A DNA stretch of 64,000 bases from Homoserinibacter sp. YIM 151385 (GTDB lineage Bacteria; Actinomycetota; Actinomycetes; Actinomycetales; Microbacteriaceae): contig NZ_CP115175.1 in NCBI RefSeq assembly GCF_027912415.1, positions 2,108,001 through 2,172,000 of the forward strand, given 5' to 3'. The first letter of the stretch is position 1; each line of letters starts with the position of its first letter. Positions 25,821-33,423 of the stretch are shown here, one piece after another. A program made the translations under genes and the position numbers. The notes beneath the pieces were generated by a model. It searched no databases and was not told the origin of the DNA. It saw only the letters and a program-made list of their open reading frames with translations.

Positions 25821-26645
25821 TCAGTCCGCGTCCGGCGCCCCCAGCGCGCCCCAGAGCGGCTCGAGCGCGTCGACGACGCGGACGGCCGCCATGGCGTCCT
25901 CCCCCGGCTCCGCCTCCAGCTCGGCGATCTCGACGCCGATGACGCGAGCGGCGGCCAGTGCCGCGGCGCAGGCGCGCAGTTCCTCGAGCCGCATGCCGCC
26001 GTCGACGCGGTACTCGGTGGGCACGAGGCCCGGCTCCAGCACGTCGCAGTCGAGGTGCACGTACACTGGGCGGCCCGCGACGAGCGCGCCGAGGCGCTCC
26101 GCCATCCCGTCGCCGACCGGGACGAGCTGGATGCCGCCGACGGCGGTCAGCTCGAGCTCGGCCGGGTCGAGATCCCGGGCGCCGACCAGGATCGCCTGGT
26201 GCCGCGAGAGCCCCGAGCCGAGGCCGGACTCCCACATCCCGAGCGCGGCCGAGAGCGCCAGCCCGCCGAGGTAGCCGGTCGGGGTCGACGTCGGGATGTT
26301 GAGGTCGGCGTGCGCGTCGAACCAGACGACGACGGCATCCGGCTCCGCCTGCGCGACGGCGGGGAGCGTCGCGATCGCGGCCGCGCACCGGCCGAGCGCC
26401 GTGACCGGGCGCTCGCCGCGCCGCAGGACCTCCCGCATCCGCGCCGAGACCTCACGCAGCAGCGGTGCCGCCGCGTCGAGCTCGACGCGCCAGTCGGCGG
26501 CGAGCGCGGGCTCGGGGCGCCCGACGGTCGTCGGCGCGGTCGCGAGACGCCGGCCCAGCGCTTCGGCGAGGAGCGCGGAGGCGGTCATGGCGCGGCCGTT
26601 GCGGTCGCCGATCCGGCCGGCGATGCGGGTGAGGGCGAGCATCAT
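25821..26645 (-). CDS. Arginase/agmatinase-fold protein with an altered metal site
   Basis: 274 residues; ATG at 26645 after an AAGGA site. The ureohydrolase fold is shown by WFDAHADLN (D110, H112, D114) and HLDCDVLEPG (D199, D201), which supply five of the six manganese ligands. The first ligand loop, normally GGDHS, reads LGRCAAA with C87 where histidine is usual; many actinobacterial relatives have GGDCS, but here the Asp and Ser are lost too. It may therefore bind one metal or act on a different substrate. Divergent from an Lrp/AsnC regulator, which suggests control by an amino acid. Confidence 0.8.
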   Translation of the reverse strand: MMLALTRIAGRIGDRNGRAMTASALLAEALGRRLATAPTTVGRPEPALAADWRVELDAAAPLLREVSARMREVLRRGERPVTALGRCAAAIATLPAVAQAEPDAVVVWFDAHADLNIPTSTPTGYLGGLALSAALGMWESGLGSGLSRHQAILVGARDLDPAELELTAVGGIQLVPVGDGMAERLGALVAGRPVYVHLDCDVLEPGLVPTEYRVDGGMRLEELRACAAALAAARVIGVEIAELEAEPGEDAMAAVRVVDALEPLWGALGAPDAD

Positions 26646-26672
26646 GGCGATCCTTCCGTCGAGCGGGGTTCG

Positions 26673-26678
26673 AGCGTA
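26673..26678 (-). promoter_or_regulatory. Probable -10 box (TACGCT) for the arginase-like gene
   Basis: Minus strand TACGCT, about 27 bases before the ATG at 26645; the leader would include the AAGGA site. Confidence 0.4.
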
Positions 26679-26734
26679 CGAGTCGGCGATATGGAGGATC
26701 AATCGGCGTGGAGCCGACATCCGGGCGAGTGATA

Positions 26735-26747
26735 CAGCATTCTGCTG
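26735..26747. promoter_or_regulatory. Candidate Lrp/AsnC operator
   Basis: CAGCA-TTC-TGCTG between the divergent arginase-like and Lrp-type genes, just upstream of the Lrp -10 box, in the place expected for an autoregulatory site. Confidence 0.4.
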
Positions 26748-26755
26748 CTCGCACG

Positions 26756-26761
26756 TACGCT
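26756..26761 (+). promoter_or_regulatory. Leaderless -10 box (TACGCT) for the Lrp-type gene
   Basis: TACGCT, 6 bases, ATG at 26768. Confidence 0.5.
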
Positions 26762-26767
26762 TTCTGC

Positions 26768-27196
26768 ATGCTCGACGACCTCGACCGCCGCCTCGTCTCC
26801 CTGCTCCGCGCCGACGCCCGGATGCCGATCGCCGCGCTCGCGCGCGAGCTGCAGGTCAACCGCGCGACCGTCACCTCGCGCATCGAGCGGCTGGTCGCCT
26901 CGGGGGCGATCGAGGCGTTCACCGTCCGGCTCGCGAACGAGGTGGACCGCGATGCCGTCCGCGGGGTGACGATGGTGCGGAGCGAGCCGAGCGCCGGGCA
27001 GGACATCGTGCGCGCGGCGCGCGGCCTGCCCGAGGTCGAGCACATCCACTCGACGCTCGGCCGCTGGGATCTCGTGATCCAGCTGCGCACCGCCACCATG
27101 ACGGAGTTCGACGTCGCGCTCGAGCGCATCCGCACGATCCCGGGCGTCCGGGACACCGAGACGAGCCTCCTCTTCACCTCGCTCACCGGGCGCTGA
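26768..27196 (+). CDS. Lrp/AsnC-family transcriptional regulator
   Basis: 142 residues. The N-terminal helix-turn-helix (about 2-48: LDDLDRRLVSLLRADARMP, ALARELQVNRATVTSRIERL) is followed by the ligand-binding RAM domain (about 65-140) with the WDLVIQLRT and IRTIPGVRDTETSLLF segments. The start is set by the TACGCT box 6 bases upstream; it fits the family N-terminus. Probably senses an amino acid and controls the divergent arginase-like gene and itself. Confidence 0.9.
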   Translation: MLDDLDRRLVSLLRADARMPIAALARELQVNRATVTSRIERLVASGAIEAFTVRLANEVDRDAVRGVTMVRSEPSAGQDIVRAARGLPEVEHIHSTLGRWDLVIQLRTATMTEFDVALERIRTIPGVRDTETSLLFTSLTGR

Positions 27197-27202
27197 GCGA
27201 GC

Positions 27203-27559
27203 TCAGGGCCGGCGCTGGTCCCTCGGCGGGGCCACCGTCCTCGAGCCGATGCCAGGGTCGCGGAAGGCGTTCGGGTGGCGTGCGAGGAGCCGGGCGCGTT
27301 CGAGGTACGACAGCGGCGCCGCGGCAGGTGCCCCGGACCACGCGAGCGCGGCCGCGAGCGGTCGGACCACGATCGCGGTGAGCGGCGCGATGAAGCCCAG
27401 CACCGGGTCGCCGGGGAACAGGGACACGAAGCCGAGGATGCCGAGGCCGAGGGCGGCGCCCACGACGAGCAGGATCGGCCAGCGGGGGCGGAGCGGCTCG
27501 GTCAGTCCCAGCAGCGCCCCGAGGAGGGCGCCGATGGCGAGGGCGATGGCGACGGTCAC
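27203..27559 (-). CDS. Small integral membrane protein
   Basis: 118 residues from the GTG at 27559, chosen for the GAGGAGG site upstream; an in-frame start at 27607 would add 16 unlike residues. Three hydrophobic segments: VAIALAIGALLGALLG, WPILLVVGAALGLGILGFVS and FIAPLTAIVVRPLAAALAW, then a soluble Arg/Pro-rich tail with YLERARLLARHPNAFRDP. No family recognised. Convergent with the Lrp-type gene, six bases apart. Confidence 0.6.
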   Translation of the reverse strand: MTVAIALAIGALLGALLGLTEPLRPRWPILLVVGAALGLGILGFVSLFPGDPVLGFIAPLTAIVVRPLAAALAWSGAPAAAPLSYLERARLLARHPNAFRDPGIGSRTVAPPRDQRRP

Positions 27560-27680
27560 GGTCGGCGCCTCCTCGGCAGCTCGGACGGATGCTGGGGTGG
27601 GGCGCACCAGAGCAACCCCACCTATATCGGTACGACACGATAGCCCGACCGGGCGGCATGAGCGCGAGCGAGGCGGATCC

Positions 27681-27689
27681 TGTGGACAA
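27681..27689. promoter_or_regulatory. Perfect DnaA box (TGTGGACAA)
   Basis: Exact complement of TTGTCCACA, in the gap upstream of the iron-box promoter. A second exact copy is at 46867-46875. Single boxes, not an origin; could be chance or DnaA-linked regulation. Confidence 0.3.
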
Positions 27690-27725
27690 CCGCACGCGGA
27701 CCATGCGGCGGGGCGACCCGTTTAC

Positions 27726-27744
27726 TTAGGGCAGGCTAAGCTGA
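27726..27744. promoter_or_regulatory. DtxR/IdeR-type iron box
   Basis: TTAGGGCAGGCTAAGCTGA matches 15 of 19 positions of the consensus TTAGGTTAGGCTAACCTAA. It lies 40 bases before the GTG of the first ABC gene, the right place for iron-dependent repression of the two-gene operon. Confidence 0.82.
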
Positions 27745-27783
27745 TCCTTCGGCGGCGCACCCCGGCCGCCTGATCGGAGACCC

Positions 27784-29433
27784 GTGCCACCCCGCCTCGC
27801 GGCGAGCCCGCGCCGCCTCGTCGCCTCGACCGTCTGGTCCTCGCGCCGCCGCATCCTCCCCGGCACCCTCTTCACCACGGGGCACCAGGTGTGCGAGGTG
27901 CTCGTCCCGGTCGTCGCGGCCGCCGTCGTCGACCTCGGCATCCGCACGGGGGAGCCGGCCCGCATCGCGCTCTGGCTCGGCATCCTCGTGGTCCTCTTCC
28001 TCGCCCTCGCGACCTTCGGCCGCCTCGGCGCGCGCTTCGCGGTCTCGGCCACGGAGCGCACGCAGCACGACGTCCGCATGCGGCTCGTCGACCGCATCCT
28101 CGACCCCGTCGGATTCCGCGACGGGGCGCGTTCGACGGGCGAGCTGCTCACCGTCACCGGCTCCGACGCCGGCAACCTCGGCCGGAGCGCCCTGCTCGGG
28201 ATGTGGCCCGTCGGCCAGAGCGCGGCGGTCGTCGTCGGGGCGGTCATCCTGCTCGGCATCTCGCTCCCGCTCGGCCTCGCCGTGCTCGTGGCGGGCCCGC
28301 TGCTCCTCATCGCCATGGACCGCGTCTCGCGCACGCTGCGCCGCCGCACCGAGCGCGCGCAGGAGGCCGTCGCCGGCACCGCGACGATCGCCGCCGACGC
28401 GGTGCAGGGCCACCGGACGCTCCGCGCGCTGGGCGCGCGCGGCGTCATGATCGGCCGCTACCGCGCCTCGAGCCGGGCGGCGCTCGCCGCGACGCTCTCG
28501 GTGCGCCGGGCGGAGGCCGTCTTCGAGGCCGTCGCGCGATCCGCGGGCGGGCTGTTCTCGGTCGGCATCGCGATCGCCGCCGGCGCCGAGGCGCTCCAGG
28601 GCCGGCTCACGCCGGGCGAGGTGATCGCCGTCGTCGGGATCGTGCAGGTCATCATGGGGCCGCTCGAGGCGCTCGCCGTGGATGTGGGGGAGCTCTGGTC
28701 GGTCGCGGTCGCCTCCGCCCGCCGCTCGCTCGAGGTCCTGCGGGCGCCGGGGGCGCATCCCCGCGACGGCGACGGCGCCCGCACCGACGCGGCCGGGGCC
28801 GCGGCGCCCGGCGACCCCGCCCTCGCGATCCGCTCGCTCGCAGGCGAGGCGCTCCGCGGGCTGGACCTCGAGGTGCGTCGCGGCGAGCTCGTCGCCGTCC
28901 TCGCCGGGGTCGAGGCCGGGAGCGAGCTCGCCGGCATCCTCGCGGGCCGGGTCCAGCCCGGCGCGGGCGCCGTCGAGCTCGGCGCCGAGCCGCTCGCCGG
29001 CATCCCGGCGGGGGAGCGGCACGAGCGCATCGTCGTCGCGCCGAGCCGCGCCCACGACGCCGAGGGGGTCCTGCCGGTCGACCTGCCGGCCGCCGCGCTC
29101 GAGGCGGCCGCGCTCGAGGGCGCCGGCCGCGACCCGATCCGCTCCGGCGGCGAGCGGCAACGACTCGCGCTCGCCCGCGCACTCGCGAGCGGCGACGGGG
29201 TCCTCGTGCTCCGCGATCCGACGACGGCGGTCGACCCCGTGACGGAGGCGAGGATCGCCGGGCGGCTCCGGCACGCCGTGCGCGACCGCGCCGTCCTCCT
29301 CATCGCGGCGGCGCCCGCGCTCCTCGCGGTCGCCGATCGCGTGCTCTGGGTGCGGGACGGCCGCATCGAGCACGTCGGCGCGCACGCCGAGCTCCTCGCC
29401 GCCCACGCCGAGTACCGTGGGGCCCTCTCGTGA
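27784..29433 (+). CDS. ABC exporter half with degenerate ATPase site (iron-regulated)
   Basis: 549 residues; GTG after GGAGA. Transmembrane part about 1-320 with roughly six helices, then a nucleotide-binding domain. This domain is damaged: the Walker A position reads AGVEAGSELAG without the GxxGxGK(S/T) lysine, Walker B reads VLVLRDPTTAVD instead of LDEPT, and the H-loop histidine is missing (LLIAAAPALLA). The signature motif is good: SGGERQRLALARAL. It overlaps the next ABC gene by GTGA. Together they form a heterodimeric type IV exporter with one working site. The iron box implies a role with siderophore or iron traffic, like IrtAB-type pairs (inference). Confidence 0.85.
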   Translation: MPPRLAASPRRLVASTVWSSRRRILPGTLFTTGHQVCEVLVPVVAAAVVDLGIRTGEPARIALWLGILVVLFLALATFGRLGARFAVSATERTQHDVRMRLVDRILDPVGFRDGARSTGELLTVTGSDAGNLGRSALLGMWPVGQSAAVVVGAVILLGISLPLGLAVLVAGPLLLIAMDRVSRTLRRRTERAQEAVAGTATIAADAVQGHRTLRALGARGVMIGRYRASSRAALAATLSVRRAEAVFEAVARSAGGLFSVGIAIAAGAEALQGRLTPGEVIAVVGIVQVIMGPLEALAVDVGELWSVAVASARRSLEVLRAPGAHPRDGDGARTDAAGAAAPGDPALAIRSLAGEALRGLDLEVRRGELVAVLAGVEAGSELAGILAGRVQPGAGAVELGAEPLAGIPAGERHERIVVAPSRAHDAEGVLPVDLPAAALEAAALEGAGRDPIRSGGERQRLALARALASGDGVLVLRDPTTAVDPVTEARIAGRLRHAVRDRAVLLIAAAPALLAVADRVLWVRDGRIEHVGAHAELLAAHAEYRGALS

Positions 29434-31187
29434 GCGCCCTCGGGATCGCCACCGCCCGCGAGTCGCGCCGCCGCCTCGGCCTCGCCGCACGCGGCCGCCG
29501 CCGGATCCTGCCGCTCGCCGCCGCGCTCTTCGCCGCCGCGGCCGTCGCGAACCTGCTCGTGCCGATGGCCTTCGGCCGGATCGTGGATGCCGTGGTCGGC
29601 GGGGGCGGGACGCCCGAGCTGCTCGGCGCCGCCGCCCTCGCGGTGGCGGGCGTCGTGCTCGGCGCCGTGCTCGGCTCGCTCGGCATCTGGGCGGCCGCCC
29701 GCCTCATCGACCCGGTGCTCGCGCGACTCCGCGAGGACTTCGTCGCGGCCGCGCTGCAGCGCGAGGGCGACGCCGACCGCGAGCTCGTCTCGAGGGCGAC
29801 CGACGACATCGAGGCGCTCGAGCGCGCCGGCGCGGGCGCGATCCCGGCGGTCGCCGCCTCCGCCGCGGCCGTGCTGGCGACGATCGGCGGCATGCTCGCG
29901 CTGCACCCGCTCTTCGCGGTCGCGATGCTGTGCGCGGTGCCGATCCACATCCTCGCCCTGCGGGTGCATCTCGTGCGCTCGCCGCGGATCTACGCGGCGG
30001 AGCGGGCCGCGATCGCCCGGCGCACGCGGATCGTGCTCGACGCGGTCCGGGTGCGGGATGCGGTGCTCGCCTTCGGGCTGAGCGGCCGGACCTCGGGCCG
30101 CATCGAGGGCCGCTCGCTGGGGGCGCTGCGCTGGGCGGTGCGGGCCCGGGTCGAGCTCGGTCGCCTGTTCTTCCGCATGAACCTCGCCGAGCTCGTCGCG
30201 ATGCTCGGGGTGCTGCTCGTCGGCGCGCTCCTCGTGCCCGCGGGCCAGGCGACCCTGGGCGAGGCGGCGACGGCGGCGCTCCTCGTGCTCGCGCTCTTCG
30301 CGCCGATCGGCGCGCTCCTGTTCTTCGCCGACGAGCTGCAGTCGGCGCTCGCCTCGCTGCGGCGGGTGACGGCGCTCGAGCCGCCGCGCGGGGACGCGGG
30401 GGAGGGGGATGCGGGGGAGTCCCCGGCGGGCGGGCCGGCCGTGCAGGCGAGCGCACCCGCCGTGCGGCTCGCCGCCGCCTCCGCCGCCTATCCGGACGGC
30501 CCGCAGGTCGTCGCCCCCGTGGACCTGGAGATCCCGGCCGGCCAGCTCGTCGCCGTCGTCGGCGCCTCCGGCTCCGGCAAGACGACGATCGCCCGGCTCG
30601 TCGCGGGCATGCTCGCGCCCGAGGGCGGCGTCGTCGAGGTGCACGGCGCCCGCATCGCCGAGCTCGAGGAGCGGCAGCGCGCCGGCCTCGTCGCGATGCT
30701 CGACCAGGACGTGCACGTCTTCGCGGGCACCCTCCGCGACAACGCCGCGCTCGCGGCGCCGGAGGCCGATGACGCGCGCATCGCGGCGGTCCTCCGCGTG
30801 ACGGGCCTCGACCCCGCCGACCGCGAGCACCTCCCCGCGGGCCTCGACACCGTCCTCGGCGACGCCGGGCTCGCCCTGCCGGCCGCCGACCAGCATCGGC
30901 TCGCGCTCGCGCGGGCGGCGCTCGGCCGGGCGCGCGTCGTCGTGCTCGATGAGGCGACCGCGGATGCCGGCAGCCGCGAGGCGGGCGAGCTCGAGTCCGC
31001 CGCGCGCGCGGCCCTCGCGGGGCGCACCGTCATCTCGATCGCCCACCGGCTCTCGCAGGCGGCGGCCGCCGACCGCATCCTCGTCGTGGAGGCCGGCCGC
31101 GTGATCGAGGACGGCGCGCACGCCGAGCTCGTCGCCGCGGACGGCGCCTACGCGCGCCTCTGGTCGGCCTGGAGCGCCGGCCGCTAG
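29430..31187 (+). CDS. ABC exporter half with intact Walker motifs (iron-regulated)
   Basis: 585 residues, GTG start overlapping the upstream stop. Transmembrane region about 20-300, nucleotide-binding domain about 345-585. Walker A VGASGSGKTT, Walker B VVVLDEATAD with the catalytic glutamate, and H-loop AHRLS are intact. The signature, normally LSGGQ, reads LPAADQHRLALARA and is degenerate. It thus complements the upstream half: its Walker site plus the partner's good signature make one canonical ATP site. Followed by a complex hairpin region before the AEC gene. Confidence 0.87.
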   Translation: MSALGIATARESRRRLGLAARGRRRILPLAAALFAAAAVANLLVPMAFGRIVDAVVGGGGTPELLGAAALAVAGVVLGAVLGSLGIWAAARLIDPVLARLREDFVAAALQREGDADRELVSRATDDIEALERAGAGAIPAVAASAAAVLATIGGMLALHPLFAVAMLCAVPIHILALRVHLVRSPRIYAAERAAIARRTRIVLDAVRVRDAVLAFGLSGRTSGRIEGRSLGALRWAVRARVELGRLFFRMNLAELVAMLGVLLVGALLVPAGQATLGEAATAALLVLALFAPIGALLFFADELQSALASLRRVTALEPPRGDAGEGDAGESPAGGPAVQASAPAVRLAAASAAYPDGPQVVAPVDLEIPAGQLVAVVGASGSGKTTIARLVAGMLAPEGGVVEVHGARIAELEERQRAGLVAMLDQDVHVFAGTLRDNAALAAPEADDARIAAVLRVTGLDPADREHLPAGLDTVLGDAGLALPAADQHRLALARAALGRARVVVLDEATADAGSREAGELESAARAALAGRTVISIAHRLSQAAAADRILVVEAGRVIEDGAHAELVAADGAYARLWSAWSAGR

Positions 31188-31202
31188 CCCCGTCCACCCC
31201 TT

Positions 31203-31298
31203 CGGGAGGGTTTCTGCGCGACGCGCCGGCCGACCGGGCGCGACACGCCGCCCGCCGGCTGAAACCCCTCCCGGAGAGATGCGGGAGGGGCGGGTTTC
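31203..31298. repeat. Intergenic inverted repeats with alternative pairing
   Basis: Three segments: A, CGGGAGGGTTTC (31203-31214); B, GAAACCCCTCCCG (31261-31273); C, CGGGAGGGGCGGGTTTC (31282-31298). B can pair with A (one bulge, 46-base loop) or with C (7+6 pairs, 4-base bulge, 8-base loop), but not both. The region lies after the ABC operon and 14 bases before the ribosome site of the AEC gene, so it may be a terminator or an attenuator. Confidence 0.6.
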
Positions 31299-31326
31299 CG
31301 TCGCCCGTCGGGGAGGAGGATGATGG

Positions 31327-32262
31327 GTGGCGATGATCGGGGTGCTGACGGGGTTCGCGATCATCGCGGTCGTGATCGGGGCGGGCTACCTGATCGCCCG
31401 GATCCGGATCGTGCCCGAGGATGCGGGCATCGCGCTCAACCGCACCGCGTTCTTCGTCGCCAGCCCCGCGCTGCTGTTCACGATCCTCGCCGAGGCCGAC
31501 CTCCGCGAGGTGTTCTCAGGCTTCCTCCTCGTGGCGGCGCTCACGGCGGTCGCGGCGGCGATCCTCTACGTCGCCCTCTCCCGCATCCTGTTCCGGATGC
31601 CGATGCCGGAGACCGTCGTCGGCGCGACCGCCTCCGGCTACGTCAACGCGAACAACATCGGCCTGCCGGTCGCCGTGTACGTCGTGGGCGACGTGCAGTA
31701 CGTCGTGCCCGTCATGCTGTTCCAGCTCATCGTGGTCGCGCCCGTCGTGCTCGGCCTGCTCGACGTGTCGGCGCTCGGCAACGCCTCGCCCGGCAAGATC
31801 CTCACGCAGCCGCTGCGGAACCCGATCATCGTCGGCTCGGCGCTCGGGGTGCTCGTCGCGATCCTCGGGCTCGAGGTGCCGGAGCCGATCATGGCGCCGC
31901 TCGAGATCCTCGGCGGCGCGGCGGTGCCGCTCATGCTCCTCGCTTTCGGGATGTCGCTGCGCGGCCAGCGGCCCCTCGCGCCGGGATCGCGGCGTCGCGC
32001 GATCGTGGCGGCGACGGTCATCAAGTCGGTCGTCGCGCCCGCGGTCGCGTACCTGCTCGCGCAGTTCGCGTTCCACCTGCCGGCCGAGCAGGTCGTCGCG
32101 GCGACGATCATGGCGGCGCTCCCGGCGGCGCAGAACGTCAACAACTACGCGGTCCGCTACGGCCGCGGCGTGATCCTCGCGCGGGATGCGGTGCTGCTCT
32201 CGACGGCCGCCGCGGTCCCGGTGATCTTCATCCTCGCGGCGCTGTTCCATCTCGGCGCCTGA
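31327..32262 (+). CDS. AEC-family (auxin efflux carrier-like) transporter
   Basis: 311 residues, GTG after GGAGGAGGA (31312-31320); an ATG two codons on has poorer spacing. About ten membrane segments with the family's halves: an N-terminal GYLIARIRIVPEDAGIALNR (19-38), the central NANNIGLPVAVYVVG (about 105-119) and the C-terminal ALPAAQNVNNYAVRYG (about 268-283). AEC proteins export or import organic acids, malate among them; substrate here unknown. Expression may be set by the hairpins in the leader. Confidence 0.86.
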   Translation: MAMIGVLTGFAIIAVVIGAGYLIARIRIVPEDAGIALNRTAFFVASPALLFTILAEADLREVFSGFLLVAALTAVAAAILYVALSRILFRMPMPETVVGATASGYVNANNIGLPVAVYVVGDVQYVVPVMLFQLIVVAPVVLGLLDVSALGNASPGKILTQPLRNPIIVGSALGVLVAILGLEVPEPIMAPLEILGGAAVPLMLLAFGMSLRGQRPLAPGSRRRAIVAATVIKSVVAPAVAYLLAQFAFHLPAEQVVAATIMAALPAAQNVNNYAVRYGRGVILARDAVLLSTAAAVPVIFILAALFHLGA

Positions 32263-32318
32263 CCCCTTCGTCGCCGCGCCGTACCTGGGGATGGGCTGGC
32301 AATACGCGACCGCGTGCC

Positions 32319-32332
32319 CTGAACCGGTTTAG
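32319..32332. promoter_or_regulatory. LacI-type operator O1
   Basis: CTGAACCGGTTTAG, one mismatch from the perfect palindrome at 32345. Centre-to-centre distance 26 bases. It overlaps TAGCGT (32330-32335), a likely -10 box. Confidence 0.75.
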
Positions 32333-32344
32333 CGTGCAAGGCAC

Positions 32345-32358
32345 CTGAACCGGTTCAG
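32345..32358. promoter_or_regulatory. LacI-type operator O2
   Basis: CTGAACCGGTTCAG, a perfect 14-base palindrome with central CG, 12 bases before the regulator's ATG. Typical autoregulatory site for the adjoining LacI-family protein. Confidence 0.82.
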
Positions 32359-32370
32359 AGAGGATCCGGG

Positions 32371-33393
32371 ATGCCGAGCAGCCGCCCCACCATCAACGAC
32401 GTCGCCCAGCGCGCCGGCGTGAGCAAGGGCCTCGTCTCGCTCGCCCTCAACGACCGGCCCGGCGTCTCCGCCGCGAGCCGCGGCCGCATCCTCGACGTCG
32501 CCGCCGAGCTCGGCTGGACGCCGAGCCTCCGAGCCCGCTCGCTCAGCGTCGACCGCTCCTTCTCGCTGGGTCTCGTCGTCGCGCGCGACCCGGGCGTGCT
32601 CGCCGCCGACCCCTTCTTCCCGGCCTTCATCGCGGGGGTCGAGGAGGAGCTCCAGGCGCGCGGGCTCGTCCTCACCCTCGCGATGGTGCCGAGCGAGGAG
32701 CGCGAGCTGCAGACCTACCGCCAGCTCGCCGGGGACCGCCGCGTCGACGGCGTCTTCATCACCGACCTCCGCCGGGGCGACCCCCGCATCCAGCTCGCGC
32801 TCGAGCTCGGCCTCCCCGCCGTGACGCTCGGCCGGCCCGAGACCGCGAGCCCGCACAGCTCGGTCGCGATCGACGACGGCCCCGGCATCCGCGACGCCGT
32901 CGAGCATCTCGCGGGCCTCGGGCACCGCCGGATCGCCCACGTCGCGGGCCCCGACGCGCTGCTCCACGGCGCGCGCCGCCGACGCTGCTTCGAGGAGGCG
33001 ATCGCGGCCGCGGGCCTCCCGGGAGAGCTCGTCGAGCCGACCGACTTCTCGGCCGCCGCCGGCGCCCGCGCCACCGAGCGGCTCCTCGCCGCAGCCGAGC
33101 CGCCCACCGCGATCGTCTACGCGAACGACCCGATGGCGATCGCCGGCATCGGGATCGCGCAGTCGCGGGGGATGCGCGTCCCCGAGCAGCTGAGCGTCAC
33201 CGGCTTCGACGGCAGCGACCTCGGCCAGTACCTCTACCCGCCCCTCACCTCGGTCTCGACCGACGTCACCACCTGGGGGATCGCCGCGACGCGCGCGCTC
33301 CTCCGGCGCGTCGACGGCGGCGAGCCCGAGGAGCTCGAGCTCGAGCCCGCCCGCCTCATCGTCCGCGGCTCGACCGCCGCCCCATCCCGCTGA
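32371..33393 (+). CDS. LacI-family regulator of the sugar operon
   Basis: 340 residues. The DNA-binding headpiece is PTINDVAQRAGVSKGLVSLALN (residues 6-27 in pieces) with the hinge region ELGWTPSLRARSLS. The periplasmic-binding-like sensor domain spans about 62-335, with HLAGLGHRRIAHVAGP and the dimer-side SVTGFDGSDLGQYLYPPLTSV motifs. A GAGAGGAT site precedes the ATG. It is followed by binding protein, permeases and glycosidase on the same strand, and preceded by two operators, so it most likely represses this operon until an oligosaccharide or its product is present. Confidence 0.93.
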   Translation: MPSSRPTINDVAQRAGVSKGLVSLALNDRPGVSAASRGRILDVAAELGWTPSLRARSLSVDRSFSLGLVVARDPGVLAADPFFPAFIAGVEEELQARGLVLTLAMVPSEERELQTYRQLAGDRRVDGVFITDLRRGDPRIQLALELGLPAVTLGRPETASPHSSVAIDDGPGIRDAVEHLAGLGHRRIAHVAGPDALLHGARRRRCFEEAIAAAGLPGELVEPTDFSAAAGARATERLLAAAEPPTAIVYANDPMAIAGIGIAQSRGMRVPEQLSVTGFDGSDLGQYLYPPLTSVSTDVTTWGIAATRALLRRVDGGEPEELELEPARLIVRGSTAAPSR

Positions 33394-33423
33394 CCCACCG
33401 CACCACGACGAAGGAGTCGCACC

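Noticed and set aside
27681-27689. Replication origin
   Set aside because: A single DnaA box without a cluster, AT-rich unwinding region or dnaA/dnaN neighbours.
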